From Nocardioides marmoriginsengisoli (lineage in GTDB: Bacteria; Actinomycetota; Actinomycetes; Propionibacteriales; Nocardioidaceae), in contig NZ_RJSE01000008.1 of the NCBI RefSeq assembly GCF_003725695.1, positions 83,801 through 147,800 on the forward strand: a stretch of DNA of 64,000 nucleotides, written 5' to 3'. Within the stretch, counting starts at the first letter, position 1. Each line of letters begins with the position of its first letter. Below, piece after piece: positions 1-8,106 of the stretch. A program made the translations under genes and the position numbers. Under the pieces are notes generated by a model. That model saw only the letters and a program-made list of their open reading frames with translations, searched no databases and had not been told where the DNA came from.

Positions 1-207
1 GGCGTGCTCGGCGGCGAGCTGGCCGAGTCGTTCGCGGAGACCCTGCTCGACGTGCTCGGTCCCGGTGCCCTGCTGGCCGACGCCGACGGGATCGGCGGCG
101 GCCACGTCCAGCACCTGCTCCGCCAGTCGGTGATGTACGTCGTCGGCGGCGGCACCAACGACATCCAGCGGGGGATCATCGCCCGCTCCCTCGGACTGCC
201 CCGCTAG
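1..207 (+). CDS. acyl-CoA dehydrogenase, C-terminal fragment (cut by window edge)
   Basis: Only the last 68 codons are present; the frame is open from base 1 and ends in TAG. The tail carries GGGTNDIQR followed by a short C-terminal helix. This matches the end of FAD-dependent acyl-CoA dehydrogenases, where the GTxxIQR stretch sits at the dimer interface near the flavin. The enzyme would oxidise an acyl-CoA to the enoyl-CoA. It is followed after 32 bp by a nitronate-monooxygenase-like gene on the same strand, so the two are probably co-transcribed. Substrate range cannot be judged from the fragment. Confidence 0.85.
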   Translation, partial: GVLGGELAESFAETLLDVLGPGALLADADGIGGGHVQHLLRQSVMYVVGGGTNDIQRGIIARSLGLPR

Positions 208-239
208 GCGTCCGCCCACCCGAAGAAGGAGCCACACCC

Positions 240-1364
240 GTGCGTACCGACATCTGCGACCTGCTCGGCATCGAGATCCCCCTGCTCGCCTTCAGCCACT
301 GCCGCGACGTCGTCGTCGAGGTCAGCAAGGCCGGCGGGTTCGGGGTGCTCGGAGGGTCTTCCTTCGCGCCCGAGGACCTCAAGCGCGAGCTCACCTGGAT
401 CGACGAGAACGTCGACGGCAAGCCCTACGGGGTCGACATCGTGCTGCCGGAGAAGCTCGGCGAGGAGATGGCGGTCGACGACGAGACCCTGCTCGCGATG
501 GTTCCCGCCGAGCACCGGCGCTTCGTCCAGGGAGTCCTGGCCGAGCACGGGATCGAGCTCGCCGAGGAGAAGCTGCTCGGTATGTTCGGGGCCGGCGTCA
601 CCGGCGACATCGGCGAGCGGCTGATGGACGTCATCCTGCGGCACCCGGTGAAGCTGGTCGCGAACGCCCTCGGCGTCCCGCCGGCGTACGTGATCGAGCG
701 GGCGCACGCGGCCGGCCTGCCGGTCGCCGCGCTGGTCGGTGCCAAGGAGCACGCGATCCGCCAGGTCGAGGCCGGCGTCGACGTCGTCGTCGTCCAGGGC
801 ACCGAGGCGGGCGGGCACTGCGGCGAGGTGACCACGATGGTGCTGGTGCCCGAGGTGGTCCGGGCGCTGCGCGAGCGCGACCTGATGGTCCCGGTGCTCG
901 CGGCCGGCGGCATCGTCACCGGCGAGCAGATGGCCGCGTCGGTGGTGCTGGGTGCCGCCGGCGCCTGGACCGGCTCGGTCTGGCTGACCACGCACGAAGC
1001 CGAGACGGCGCCGTGGACCGTGGAGAAGATGCTCGCCGCCAGCTCGCGCGACACCGTGCGCAGCCGGGCTCGGACCGGCAAGCCGTCCCGGCAGCTCCGC
1101 ACCTCCTGGCACGCCGCCTGGGAGCGCGAGGGAGCGCCGCAGCCGCTGCCGATGCCGCTCCAGTCCTGGGTCAGCGAGACCGGGTTGCGGCACGTGGACA
1201 AGCTCGCCGAGACCGGCCACGAGGGCGCCCGCGAGCTGGCCACCTACTGGGTCGGCCAGGGCGTGGGCCTGATGGACCGCCGGAAGTCGGCGCGCGACGT
1301 CGTCATCGAGATGGCGACCGGGTACGCCGACGCGACCGAGCGGCTGGCCGCCACCCTGGAGTGA
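240..1364 (+). CDS. nitronate monooxygenase / 2-nitropropane dioxygenase-like flavoprotein
   Basis: The 374-residue protein has the layout of the FMN-dependent TIM-barrel NMO family. Visible marks are an N-terminal LLGIEIPLL strand, a glycine-rich VSKAGGFGVLGG turn, and the signature GTEAGGHCGEV with the conserved histidine at residue 193. A late AAGGIVTGEQMAA segment is the usual phosphate-binding part. Family members oxidise nitronates, but many in lipid or steroid clusters have unproven roles, so the substrate is open. The GTG start is chosen because AAGGAG lies 8 bp upstream. It probably belongs to the same transcript as the preceding acyl-CoA dehydrogenase. Confidence 0.85.
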   Translation: MRTDICDLLGIEIPLLAFSHCRDVVVEVSKAGGFGVLGGSSFAPEDLKRELTWIDENVDGKPYGVDIVLPEKLGEEMAVDDETLLAMVPAEHRRFVQGVLAEHGIELAEEKLLGMFGAGVTGDIGERLMDVILRHPVKLVANALGVPPAYVIERAHAAGLPVAALVGAKEHAIRQVEAGVDVVVVQGTEAGGHCGEVTTMVLVPEVVRALRERDLMVPVLAAGGIVTGEQMAASVVLGAAGAWTGSVWLTTHEAETAPWTVEKMLAASSRDTVRSRARTGKPSRQLRTSWHAAWEREGAPQPLPMPLQSWVSETGLRHVDKLAETGHEGARELATYWVGQGVGLMDRRKSARDVVIEMATGYADATERLAATLE

Positions 1365-1367
1365 GTC

Positions 1368-3182
1368 TCAGAGCCGGACGCCGCCGGCGGCCAGCGCGGC
1401 CTCGGACTCCGGGGTCAGCGCGACGAAGCCCGCGGCGTCCGGCGTCAGCAGGTGCACCGGGCCGTCGTGGGCCGCCAGCGCGTAGCCGGCCTTCTTCAGG
1501 TCGGACTTCTGGTGCTTGAAGGTCCCCGTGACCGAGGCGCTGCCGGTCGCGGTGACCAGGAAGCGCGGGACTGCGAAGCCGGGGAGCTCGGCGCGCAAGG
1601 TCTTGGCAACGCCGTCCAGGTCGAGCTCCTCGCCGTCGCGCACCTGGACCCAGGCCATCCCGCAGCGCCCCTCCGCGCCGGGGACCTCGACGCCGTACGC
1701 GACCGCGTCCTCGACCTGGTGCCAGCCGTTGAGCACCCGCTCGATCTCGGTGGTCGCGACGTTCTCGCCGCGCCAGCGGAAGGTGTCGCCGATCCGGTCG
1801 ATGAACCGGACGTGGCCGTGGCCCTGGTTGAGGACCAGGTCGCCGGTGTGGAACCACGAGTCACCCGGCTTGAAGACGTCGGCGAGCACCTTCTTCGCCG
1901 ACGCCTCCTTGTCGGTGTAGCCGTTGTAGGGCTGGGCGTCGTTGATCTCGAAGACCAGCAGGCCGACCTCGCCGGGGCCCACCTCGACCAGCAGGCCGTC
2001 GTCGCCGCGGACCGGCGCGTCGAGGTCGACGTCGTACGCGACGGTCTTCCAGCCGGTCGGGGACCAGCCGCAGGTCTTGTCGAAGTTGAGCAGGTTGAGG
2101 AACGCCGAGGGGGACTCCGAGGCGCCGTACACCTCGCGCACCTGCTCGATGCCGAACCGCTCCTTGAAGTCGTTCCAGATCTCGTGGCGCAGGCCCGCTC
2201 CGTACATCAGCCGGACCCGGTGGTCGCGGTCGCGCGCGGTCGGCGGCTGGTTGTGCAGGTAGCGCAGCATCTCGCCGATGTAGATCATCGCGGTGGCGTC
2301 GTACCGCCGCACCTCGTCCCAGTACGTCGAGGCGCTGAACTTGCGGCCGATCGCGACCGCGGCGCCGGTGTGGATGGCTCCGCTGTAGCCGCCCATCAGC
2401 GAGGTCACGTGGTAGAAGGGCAGCGTCGTGTACGTCGTGTCGCCCGGACCGCAGCGGACCACCAGGCCGCCGACCAGGATGCCGCCGTACCGCAGCCGGC
2501 GGTGGTCGTTGATCGAGGCCTTCGGGAGCCCGGTGGTGCCGGAGGTGTAGACGTAGGTGGCTGGGTCGCCGAGCTTGATGTCGTCGGTCTCGGGAAGGTT
2601 CTCCGCGCTCGCCGCGGCGGCGAGCGCGTCGAGGTCGGTGAAGTCGGCCGGGCAGGCCTCCGCCCCGGTGTCGGCCAGGTAGGCCCAGGTCGGCGAGATG
2701 CCGGTGCGGTCCTCCAGGCTCGCGACCGCGTCGAGCTGCTCCTCGCCGACCACGACCACCCGGGGCGCGACCAGGGACAGGCAGTGCTCGAGCGCCGTGG
2801 AGCGCAGCGAGGTGTTGATCAGCGCACCGATCGCGCCGAGCTTGTAGACGCCGGAGAGCGCGAGCAGGAACTCGGGACGGTTCTCGACGTCGACCGCGAC
2901 CACGTCGCCCTTGCCGACGCCGAGCGACTTCAGGGCGTGCGCGTACCGGTTGGAGGCGGCGTTGACCTCGGCGAAGGTGAGCTCGCGGTCCTCGAACTTG
3001 ATCGCGATCCCCTCGGGCCAGCGCTCCGCCGCGCGCTGGATCTCCTTGCCGAACGAGTCGACGCTCTCCGGGTCGAGCCGGCGCGAGGCGATCAGGGCCT
3101 TGAGCGTGCCCTTGCGGGTCAGCACCCGGGCGAGCCGGCTGTACACCTTCCAGCCGGTGATGGTCTCGTTGTCGCGTGGCAT
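1368..3182 (-). CDS. acyl-CoA synthetase, FATP/FadD6 type
   Basis: This 604-residue AMP-forming ligase should activate a carboxylic acid to its CoA thioester. Seen in order are an adenylation core with the P-loop YTSGTTGLPKAS near residues 210-222, the A5-type motif YGASE, the WFHTGDL aspartate motif and a C-terminal KHQKSDLKKAGY segment with a candidate catalytic lysine. The length and the long N-terminal part (DNETITGW, then RAAERWPEGIAIKFEDRELTF) fit the long- and very-long-chain FATP/FadD6 branch better than short acetyl-CoA synthetases. A GAGGAG ribosome site precedes the ATG. It ends 3 bp from the convergent NMO gene and is divergent from the aldehyde dehydrogenase at 3256. Confidence 0.88.
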   Translation of the reverse strand: MPRDNETITGWKVYSRLARVLTRKGTLKALIASRRLDPESVDSFGKEIQRAAERWPEGIAIKFEDRELTFAEVNAASNRYAHALKSLGVGKGDVVAVDVENRPEFLLALSGVYKLGAIGALINTSLRSTALEHCLSLVAPRVVVVGEEQLDAVASLEDRTGISPTWAYLADTGAEACPADFTDLDALAAAASAENLPETDDIKLGDPATYVYTSGTTGLPKASINDHRRLRYGGILVGGLVVRCGPGDTTYTTLPFYHVTSLMGGYSGAIHTGAAVAIGRKFSASTYWDEVRRYDATAMIYIGEMLRYLHNQPPTARDRDHRVRLMYGAGLRHEIWNDFKERFGIEQVREVYGASESPSAFLNLLNFDKTCGWSPTGWKTVAYDVDLDAPVRGDDGLLVEVGPGEVGLLVFEINDAQPYNGYTDKEASAKKVLADVFKPGDSWFHTGDLVLNQGHGHVRFIDRIGDTFRWRGENVATTEIERVLNGWHQVEDAVAYGVEVPGAEGRCGMAWVQVRDGEELDLDGVAKTLRAELPGFAVPRFLVTATGSASVTGTFKHQKSDLKKAGYALAAHDGPVHLLTPDAAGFVALTPESEAALAAGGVRL

Positions 3183-3217
3183 GGGTCTCCTCGGGGGTCT
3201 GACGCGTAGGATACAGT

Positions 3218-3239
3218 TTAATGATTAAGACTTCTAGGA
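3218..3239. promoter_or_regulatory. AT-rich operator-like element between divergent genes
   Basis: The near-palindromic 11-mer TTAATGATTAA (3218-3228) is followed by GAC and TTCTAGGA. It lies between the divergent acyl-CoA synthetase and aldehyde dehydrogenase genes, in sequence far richer in AT than its surroundings. Nearly the same arrangement, with the 11-mer as its exact reverse complement, occurs at 7211-7234 over the start of the linalool-dehydratase-like gene. I infer a shared repressor site, perhaps for one of the two GntR regulators; the regulator is not shown by sequence alone. Confidence 0.5.
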
Positions 3240-3255
3240 AGCGCGAGGAGTGCTG

Positions 3256-4764
3256 ATGACGGTCGCGACGAAGGTCGACGGCGAGCCCTCGGCGGCCGAG
3301 CTGCGCCGCCTGCTCGACGTGCAGCGGCAGTCCTTCCTGGCCGACGGTCCGCCGTCCCTGGCCGTGCGCCGGGACCGGATCGACCGGCTCGTCTCGCTCG
3401 TCACCGACAACGCCGACGCCATCGTCGAGGCCCTCGACGCCGACTTCGGCTCGCGGCCGCGGACGCCGAGCATGGTCAACGACGTGATCGGCTACCTGCC
3501 CGACCTGGTGCTGACCCGGCGCCGGCTGAAGGCCTGGATGAAGCCGCGGCGGGTGCTGCCCGGGACCGCGGCCATCGGGTTCCCGATCAAGGTGGAGTCG
3601 GTGCCGCTCGGCGTGGTCGGGGTGATCGGGCCGTGGAACTTCCCGGTCGGGCTGACGATCGAGCCGGCCGCGGCCGCCTTCGCCGGCGGCAACCGGGTGA
3701 TGCTCAAGTTCTCCGAGGTCACCTGGCGGACCGCAGCGCTGATGGCCGAGCTGGTCCCGCGGTACTTCGACGCCACCGAGCTCGTGGTCGTCAACGGCGG
3801 GGCCGAGACCGCGGCGGCGTTCAGCGCGCTGCCCTTCGACCACCTCTTCTTCACCGGCTCCCCGGGCGTCGGTTCGCTGGTCGCGCAGGCGGCCGCCAAG
3901 AACCTGACCCCAGTCACGCTCGAGCTCGGTGGCAAGAACCCCGCGGTGGTCGTGCACGGGGCCGACATCGAGGAGGCGGCCGCACGGATCGCCTCGGCGC
4001 GGATCGCCAACGGCGGCCAGGTCTGCCTCTGCCCCGACGAGGTCTACGTCCCGCGCGCGAACCTCGACGCGTTCGTCGCTGCGGTGACGGCGGCGTCCCG
4101 CGCGGTCTTCCCCAGCGTCCTCGGCAGCGACACGTTCATCAGCATCGTCGACGACCGGAACTACGACCGGATCGTCGGGCTGATCGACGACGCCGTCGCG
4201 AAGGGGGCGACCAAGGTCGACGCCGCGCCCGAGGGCGAGGTGCTCCCGGACCGCGCGACCAGGCGGATCGCGCCGACCTTCCTGCTGGGGGTGACCGCGG
4301 AGATGGAGATCGATCGCGAGGAGGTCTTCGGGCCGGTGCTGAGCATCCATCCCTACGACCGGGTGGAGGACGTCGTCGAACGGCTGGCCGAGCGCCCGCT
4401 GCCGCTGGCGGCGTACTGGTTCGGGCCGACCCGGCGGGACTTCGACTACTTCCGCACGCGGGTGCGCTGCGGCGGGATCACGGTGCAGGACTTCGCCGCG
4501 CACTGCGGCGTGATGGTGGCCCCGTTCGGCGGTGTCGGCCGCAGCGGCTCGGGGGCGTACCACGGTCGCACCGGGTTCGACACCTTCACGCACCAGCGGA
4601 CGATGGTCGTCAACCGGACACCGGTCGCGCTCGCGAAGCTGGCCACCCCGCCGTACTCGCCGCGCTTCGAGCGCGGTCTCGAACGGGTGGTGCGGAGCAT
4701 CGCGAAGAAGGCCGCCGCACGCCGGCGGAGGACCTCGCCGGCGCGGTTCCGGCCGCAGGACTGA
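3256..4764 (+). CDS. aldehyde dehydrogenase, coniferyl-aldehyde-dehydrogenase-like
   Basis: A 502-residue NAD(P)-dependent aldehyde dehydrogenase that would oxidise an aldehyde to the acid, the step before CoA activation by the divergent ligase. The Rossmann and catalytic marks are GPWNFPV, FTGSPGVG, the general-base glutamate in LELGGKNP (E223) and the nucleophile in GGQVCLCPDE (C257; a second cysteine at 259 is unusual). The fold order and the C-terminal VRCGGITVQDF and GGVGRSGSGAYHG segments resemble coniferyl aldehyde dehydrogenases. A GTG at 3250 is in frame, but GAGGAG at 3245-3250 is ideally spaced for the ATG at 3256, so I use that start. Confidence 0.87.
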   Translation: MTVATKVDGEPSAAELRRLLDVQRQSFLADGPPSLAVRRDRIDRLVSLVTDNADAIVEALDADFGSRPRTPSMVNDVIGYLPDLVLTRRRLKAWMKPRRVLPGTAAIGFPIKVESVPLGVVGVIGPWNFPVGLTIEPAAAAFAGGNRVMLKFSEVTWRTAALMAELVPRYFDATELVVVNGGAETAAAFSALPFDHLFFTGSPGVGSLVAQAAAKNLTPVTLELGGKNPAVVVHGADIEEAAARIASARIANGGQVCLCPDEVYVPRANLDAFVAAVTAASRAVFPSVLGSDTFISIVDDRNYDRIVGLIDDAVAKGATKVDAAPEGEVLPDRATRRIAPTFLLGVTAEMEIDREEVFGPVLSIHPYDRVEDVVERLAERPLPLAAYWFGPTRRDFDYFRTRVRCGGITVQDFAAHCGVMVAPFGGVGRSGSGAYHGRTGFDTFTHQRTMVVNRTPVALAKLATPPYSPRFERGLERVVRSIAKKAAARRRRTSPARFRPQD

Positions 4765-4787
4765 GGGCTACCGGACTGAGGGCTACT
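4758..4787. repeat. 15-bp tandem duplication across two stop codons
   Basis: GGACTGAGGGCTACC is followed directly by GGACTGAGGGCTACT. The first copy contains the TGA of the aldehyde dehydrogenase. The second contains the TAG (read on the minus strand) of the convergent small gene at 4783. It looks like a simple slippage duplication at a gene junction. Confidence 0.85.
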
Positions 4788-5274
4788 CGCGCTCCAGGCG
4801 CATGGTCATCGTGCCGACCCGGACCCCGAGGAACCGCATCTCCAGGGTGTCGAGCATCGTCCGCTCGTCGAGGAGCTCGATCTCGTCGGTGCAGCGGAGC
4901 GGGAGCCGGAGCGGGCCGAGGACCGGCGCCAGGATCGTGTACGGCGTGAACGCGAAACCGTGCGCATCCACCGTCTGCTCCGCGCCGCCGGGCATGTCGT
5001 CGGCGGTGATCTGCCACCGGCCGGGCGCGACGAGCCGGGCCGTCATCGTGCGCTCCCAGACCCGGCCGTTGGGAAACGTGGTGGTGTCGTGGACGGTCAG
5101 GCCGGTGGTCTCCGCCAGGTGCGCGTCGGAGATCCGGGTACGGAAGTGCAGGTCCGACGCCACCGGGAACCAGCGCAGCCACCACGGTCGCCGGATGGTC
5201 GCCCGGCCGCTCCACGGGCGCGCGAACACCTCGCGCAGGTCGAGCGGGGCGCCGTCGGTCTCTGCTGAGGTCAT
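4783..5274 (-). CDS. conserved hypothetical protein, 163 residues
   Basis: I do not recognise a family with confidence. The product is soluble-looking and beta-rich, with clustered aromatics (FARPWSGRATIRRPWWLRWFP) and alternating hydrophobic strands (GRVWERTMTARL, GRWQITADDMPGGAEQTV, LDTLEMRFLGVRVGTMTMRLERE). The overall pattern recalls small barrel proteins of the DUF3833 kind, which is only a weak resemblance. No signal peptide, membrane segment or clear catalytic motif is visible. It lies just downstream of the membrane-anchored linalool-dehydratase-like gene (start 22 bp from that gene's end) and may share its transcript. Confidence 0.65.
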   Translation of the reverse strand: MTSAETDGAPLDLREVFARPWSGRATIRRPWWLRWFPVASDLHFRTRISDAHLAETTGLTVHDTTTFPNGRVWERTMTARLVAPGRWQITADDMPGGAEQTVDAHGFAFTPYTILAPVLGPLRLPLRCTDEIELLDERTMLDTLEMRFLGVRVGTMTMRLERE

Positions 5275-5295
5275 GGGTCCACGGTAGGGGTTCGC

Positions 5296-7218
5296 CTACC
5301 GCACCGGGGTCAGGGCGACGTCGAGCCGGCCGGTCAGGTCGATCTCGACCGTCGCCCGGCCGTCCCCGGCGGCGACGACGTCACCGCCGGTCGAGACGGC
5401 GTACCGGGCACCGGGGGAGAGCCGGGCGAAGGCCAGGGCGCGGCGACCGGGTCCGGCCCCGGATTCGGCTCCGGATTTGGCTCCGGGGGTCACGGTCACG
5501 CTGATGCCGGCGCCGTCGGTGCTGGCGGCGAGGACCAGGACCTCGGGGTAGGGCACCTGGTCCAGCACCGGGCCGCTGAGGACCTCGGCCGCGGTCGGCA
5601 CGTTGATCGCGTCGTGCCAGCCGCCGGGGCGGAGCAGCCGGTCCATCGCCATCGTCGCGTTGAACAGCGTCGACCGGTTCGGGTACCAGAGCGCCGGGCC
5701 GTCGGCGTGCGGCTCGAGCTCGTCGATCAGGGCGAGCATCGCGTCGGCGACCTCGGTGTCGCCCATCTCCCGCGCCGACCCGTAGATGCCGCCGAGGGCG
5801 AACATGTCGGACTTCGTGTAGTTGCCGAAGTCGACCCCGACGCCGGGCAGGTCGGCCACCCAGCGCCCGTCGACCTGCGTCAGGATCTCCTCCCGGACCA
5901 GCGCCCAGTACCGCTCGGCGATCTCCGGGGCGATCGGGCTGAGCTCCTTGGGCAGCACCGAGTCGGGCATCGGGAACGGCACCGGGAGCCCGGTCAGCGT
6001 CGAGCGCAGTGCGACCACCGAGCCGTCGGCCTGGGTGAACTCGCTGGTCAGCTTCTCCAGGAAGTGGTCGCGCAGCCGCGGCCAGTGCCCGGTGCCCTCG
6101 AGGCGGTCGAAGGAGGCGAGCGTCGCGGCGCCGCGGAAGTTGCAGGCCGAGTACGACCAGTTCGGCTCGCAGGGGTAGAGGCAGAGGCCGTCGTGGTAGC
6201 GGGCGTAGTTGGACAGCAGCGAGTCCCGGACGTCATCCGCGCTGTGCGGGTAGGTCCGGCGCCTCGTCACGCGGAAGGGGAGCGCGCCGTCGGCGTGGTA
6301 GCGGGTGTCGCCGGTGTTCCCGGCGTACAGGGCGAGGTTCAGGCCGTAGTAGCCGGTCAGCATGATGTTGTCGCGGCCGACCGGGTCGGCGTCCCAGCGC
6401 AGGTGCCCCCAGGCCCGCTCGTACTTCCAGTAGCCGAGCACCTCGGGCTGGAGGTAGCGCTCGATCAGCCCGCGCTGCCCGCTGCTGAGGTAGCCGCCGA
6501 ACGCCGGTGCGTACGCACTCTGGGCGACGGCGAGCGCCCAGCCGAGCTGGTTGATCTGGTAGCGGACCGCGGCCGGCTGGAAGATGTCGATCGTGTCGAA
6601 CCCGGACCAGTCGTCGTGCGGCTGGTGGGCGAGGTCGACCGCGTAGCGCAGGGCGGCGACCTGGGCGTCGGTGAGCTCGGGCGCGGTGCCGGCGAGCGCC
6701 GTCACGGCCCGGGCCCGGGTGGTGCGCACGGTGCCGATCGTCGACGCGAGGGTGCGGTTGCGCTCGTCGCGGCGGGCGTCCTGGCTGCCGGCGCGCCGGG
6801 TCAGGCCGACGCGGGCCGAGACCGCGACGACCGCCACCGCGAGCAGGGCGACCAGGTAGCCGGACCGTTCCGGTTCGTCGACGACGGCCACCGCCGCGGC
6901 CGCGCTGCCGAGCCAGACGACCGGCAGCGCGATCACCATCCCGGAGCCGAACCACGCGACCCCGGCGAGCCCGGCGAGGACCAGGACCAGGACGAGCCAG
7001 AGCGTGGACCAGGAGAGCGCGGTGACGAACCCGGCGCCCGGGAATGCCAGGCCGGCGCCGAGCACCTTCCAGGACCGGTCGAGGTCGAGCAGCCAGGGCA
7101 GCGCGCCGAGGGCGAGCACCGCGGCGTACACGAGTCCGGTACGGCGGAGCAGGCGCCGGGTGTACGGCGCGCTGCCCGCGCTCGGCGGGATCGTCGCACG
7201 ATCAGTCGGATTAATCAT
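5296..7218 (-). CDS. membrane-anchored linalool dehydratase/isomerase-like protein
   Basis: The 640-residue product has two parts. Residues about 27-131 hold four or five hydrophobic segments. Residues about 195-610 resemble linalool dehydratase/isomerase (Ldi/LinD of Castellaniella), a cofactor-free enzyme acting on tertiary and primary terpene alcohols. Shared marks, compared from memory, are TIDIFQP with D211 (Ldi D39), the GRDNIM segment at 283-286, and C350 and C359 in PCEPNWSYSACN, whose spacing of nine matches Ldi C171/C180. The position of the Ldi active-site His129 appears to be Tyr290, so the chemistry or substrate may differ. No Shine-Dalgarno is visible; a TAGAAT -10 box seven bases before the ATG suggests a leaderless mRNA. 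The gene follows a FadR-type regulator. Confidence 0.75.
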   Translation of the reverse strand: MINPTDRATIPPSAGSAPYTRRLLRRTGLVYAAVLALGALPWLLDLDRSWKVLGAGLAFPGAGFVTALSWSTLWLVLVLVLAGLAGVAWFGSGMVIALPVVWLGSAAAAVAVVDEPERSGYLVALLAVAVVAVSARVGLTRRAGSQDARRDERNRTLASTIGTVRTTRARAVTALAGTAPELTDAQVAALRYAVDLAHQPHDDWSGFDTIDIFQPAAVRYQINQLGWALAVAQSAYAPAFGGYLSSGQRGLIERYLQPEVLGYWKYERAWGHLRWDADPVGRDNIMLTGYYGLNLALYAGNTGDTRYHADGALPFRVTRRRTYPHSADDVRDSLLSNYARYHDGLCLYPCEPNWSYSACNFRGAATLASFDRLEGTGHWPRLRDHFLEKLTSEFTQADGSVVALRSTLTGLPVPFPMPDSVLPKELSPIAPEIAERYWALVREEILTQVDGRWVADLPGVGVDFGNYTKSDMFALGGIYGSAREMGDTEVADAMLALIDELEPHADGPALWYPNRSTLFNATMAMDRLLRPGGWHDAINVPTAAEVLSGPVLDQVPYPEVLVLAASTDGAGISVTVTPGAKSGAESGAGPGRRALAFARLSPGARYAVSTGGDVVAAGDGRATVEIDLTGRLDVALTPVR

Positions 7219-7254
7219 TAAGATGATTCTAGGAGATCTGCCGCGGAGGGCAAG
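7211..7254 (-). promoter_or_regulatory. leaderless promoter of the linalool-dehydratase-like gene with overlapping operator
   Basis: On the minus strand TTGCCC (7253-7248), 16 bases and TAGAAT (7231-7226) form a promoter whose expected start point falls on the ATG at 7218. The 11-mer TTAATCATTAA (7211-7221) overlaps that ATG, and a second ATGATT lies at 7223-7228. The block repeats the element found at 3218-3239. A regulator bound here would block initiation; the GntR gene just upstream is the obvious candidate. Confidence 0.5.
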
Positions 7255-7257
7255 CCC

Positions 7258-8019
7258 CTAGCTGATGACGTCGAGAACCTGGCGAGCGGCGCCCGGGCTC
7301 CCGAAGTAGGTGAGCGCCGCCTGCATGTGCCGACGCCAGAAGGCCTCGGCGTCGTCGGCGCGTCCGGCGCGGACCAGGTCGAGGAGGCGCTCGTAGGACC
7401 GGATCGCGCGGAGCTCGTCGGTCCGGTGCTCCGTGGAGGTGCGCGCGTGCTCGTCCAGGACCAGGGCGAGGTGGCGGGTGCCGATCTCGGTGAGCAGCCG
7501 GACGACTGCCGAGAGGGTCTGGTTGCCGCCGAGGCGGACCAGCTCGTGGTGGAAGGTGGCACTGCTCTCCGCGAAGGCGTCCAGGTCCCCGACGGCGCGA
7601 CGCAGCTCGCCGACGACCTCGTCCAGCCGGGAGACCGCCTCGGGGTCCGCCGCCTCGGCGACCCGGCGGACCGCGGGCGGCTCGATCGCCATCCGGGCCT
7701 GGTAGACGTCGGCCAGGGTGGTGCCGCTCAGGGTCAGGATCAGGCCGAAGAGGCCGGCGGCGCGCTCCGGGCCGGGGGTGGTCACCCGGGCGCCGCCCGG
7801 GGGCCCGCGGCGGATCTCCACCAGGCCGTCGGCCTCGAGGAGCCGGAATGCCTCCCGGAGGGTCGGCCGGGAGACACCGAAGCTGGTCACCAGCTCGGCT
7901 TCCGGGGGCAGCCAGTCGCCGTCGTTGAGCTCGCCGGTGGCGATCATCCGGCGCAGGCTGGTGGCGACCAGGTCGGCCACCTTCGGCGACCGGAACTCGC
8001 CAGGTCTCACCGGTGCCAC
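7258..8019 (-). CDS. GntR-family transcriptional regulator, FadR subfamily
   Basis: The 253-residue product has an N-terminal winged helix (VSRPTLREAFRLLEADGLVEIRRG, split by one turn, about residues 50-75) and an all-helical C-terminal FCD effector domain (ARMAIEPPAVRRVAE, then TFHHELVRLGGNQTL). FadR-type regulators commonly sense acyl-CoA or organic acid ligands and repress catabolic genes. It starts with GTG behind a purine-rich GAGGGGGG. It is divergent from the gene at 8107 and upstream of the linalool-dehydratase-like gene on the same strand, so control of both, and of itself, is likely. A paralogue sits at 21300-22112. Confidence 0.9.
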   Translation of the reverse strand: MAPVRPGEFRSPKVADLVATSLRRMIATGELNDGDWLPPEAELVTSFGVSRPTLREAFRLLEADGLVEIRRGPPGGARVTTPGPERAAGLFGLILTLSGTTLADVYQARMAIEPPAVRRVAEAADPEAVSRLDEVVGELRRAVGDLDAFAESSATFHHELVRLGGNQTLSAVVRLLTEIGTRHLALVLDEHARTSTEHRTDELRAIRSYERLLDLVRAGRADDAEAFWRRHMQAALTYFGSPGAARQVLDVIS

Positions 8020-8063
8020 GCGGTCCCCCCTCGGCCGGTTCCGCCGTTCGGTGGCGAAAGAGA

Positions 8064-8081
8064 AAATGATTTAGATAAACT
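8064..8081 (+). promoter_or_regulatory. AT-rich promoter/operator region upstream of the PPDK-partner gene
   Basis: The stretch AAATGATTTAGATAAACT contains the ATGATT core seen in other gaps of the island and a possible -10 box TAAACT (8076-8081). No good -35 box is visible. It lies between the GntR gene and the gene at 8107. Confidence 0.35.
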
Positions 8082-8106
8082 AACGCATCTACGAGAGGAA
8101 GTCCCG

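Noticed and set aside
1861-4593. A 910-codon open frame on the minus strand and many similar long frames elsewhere
   Set aside because: They lie opposite or in another frame of recognised genes, contain no family motifs and show the Arg/Pro/Gly-rich makeup produced by high GC content.
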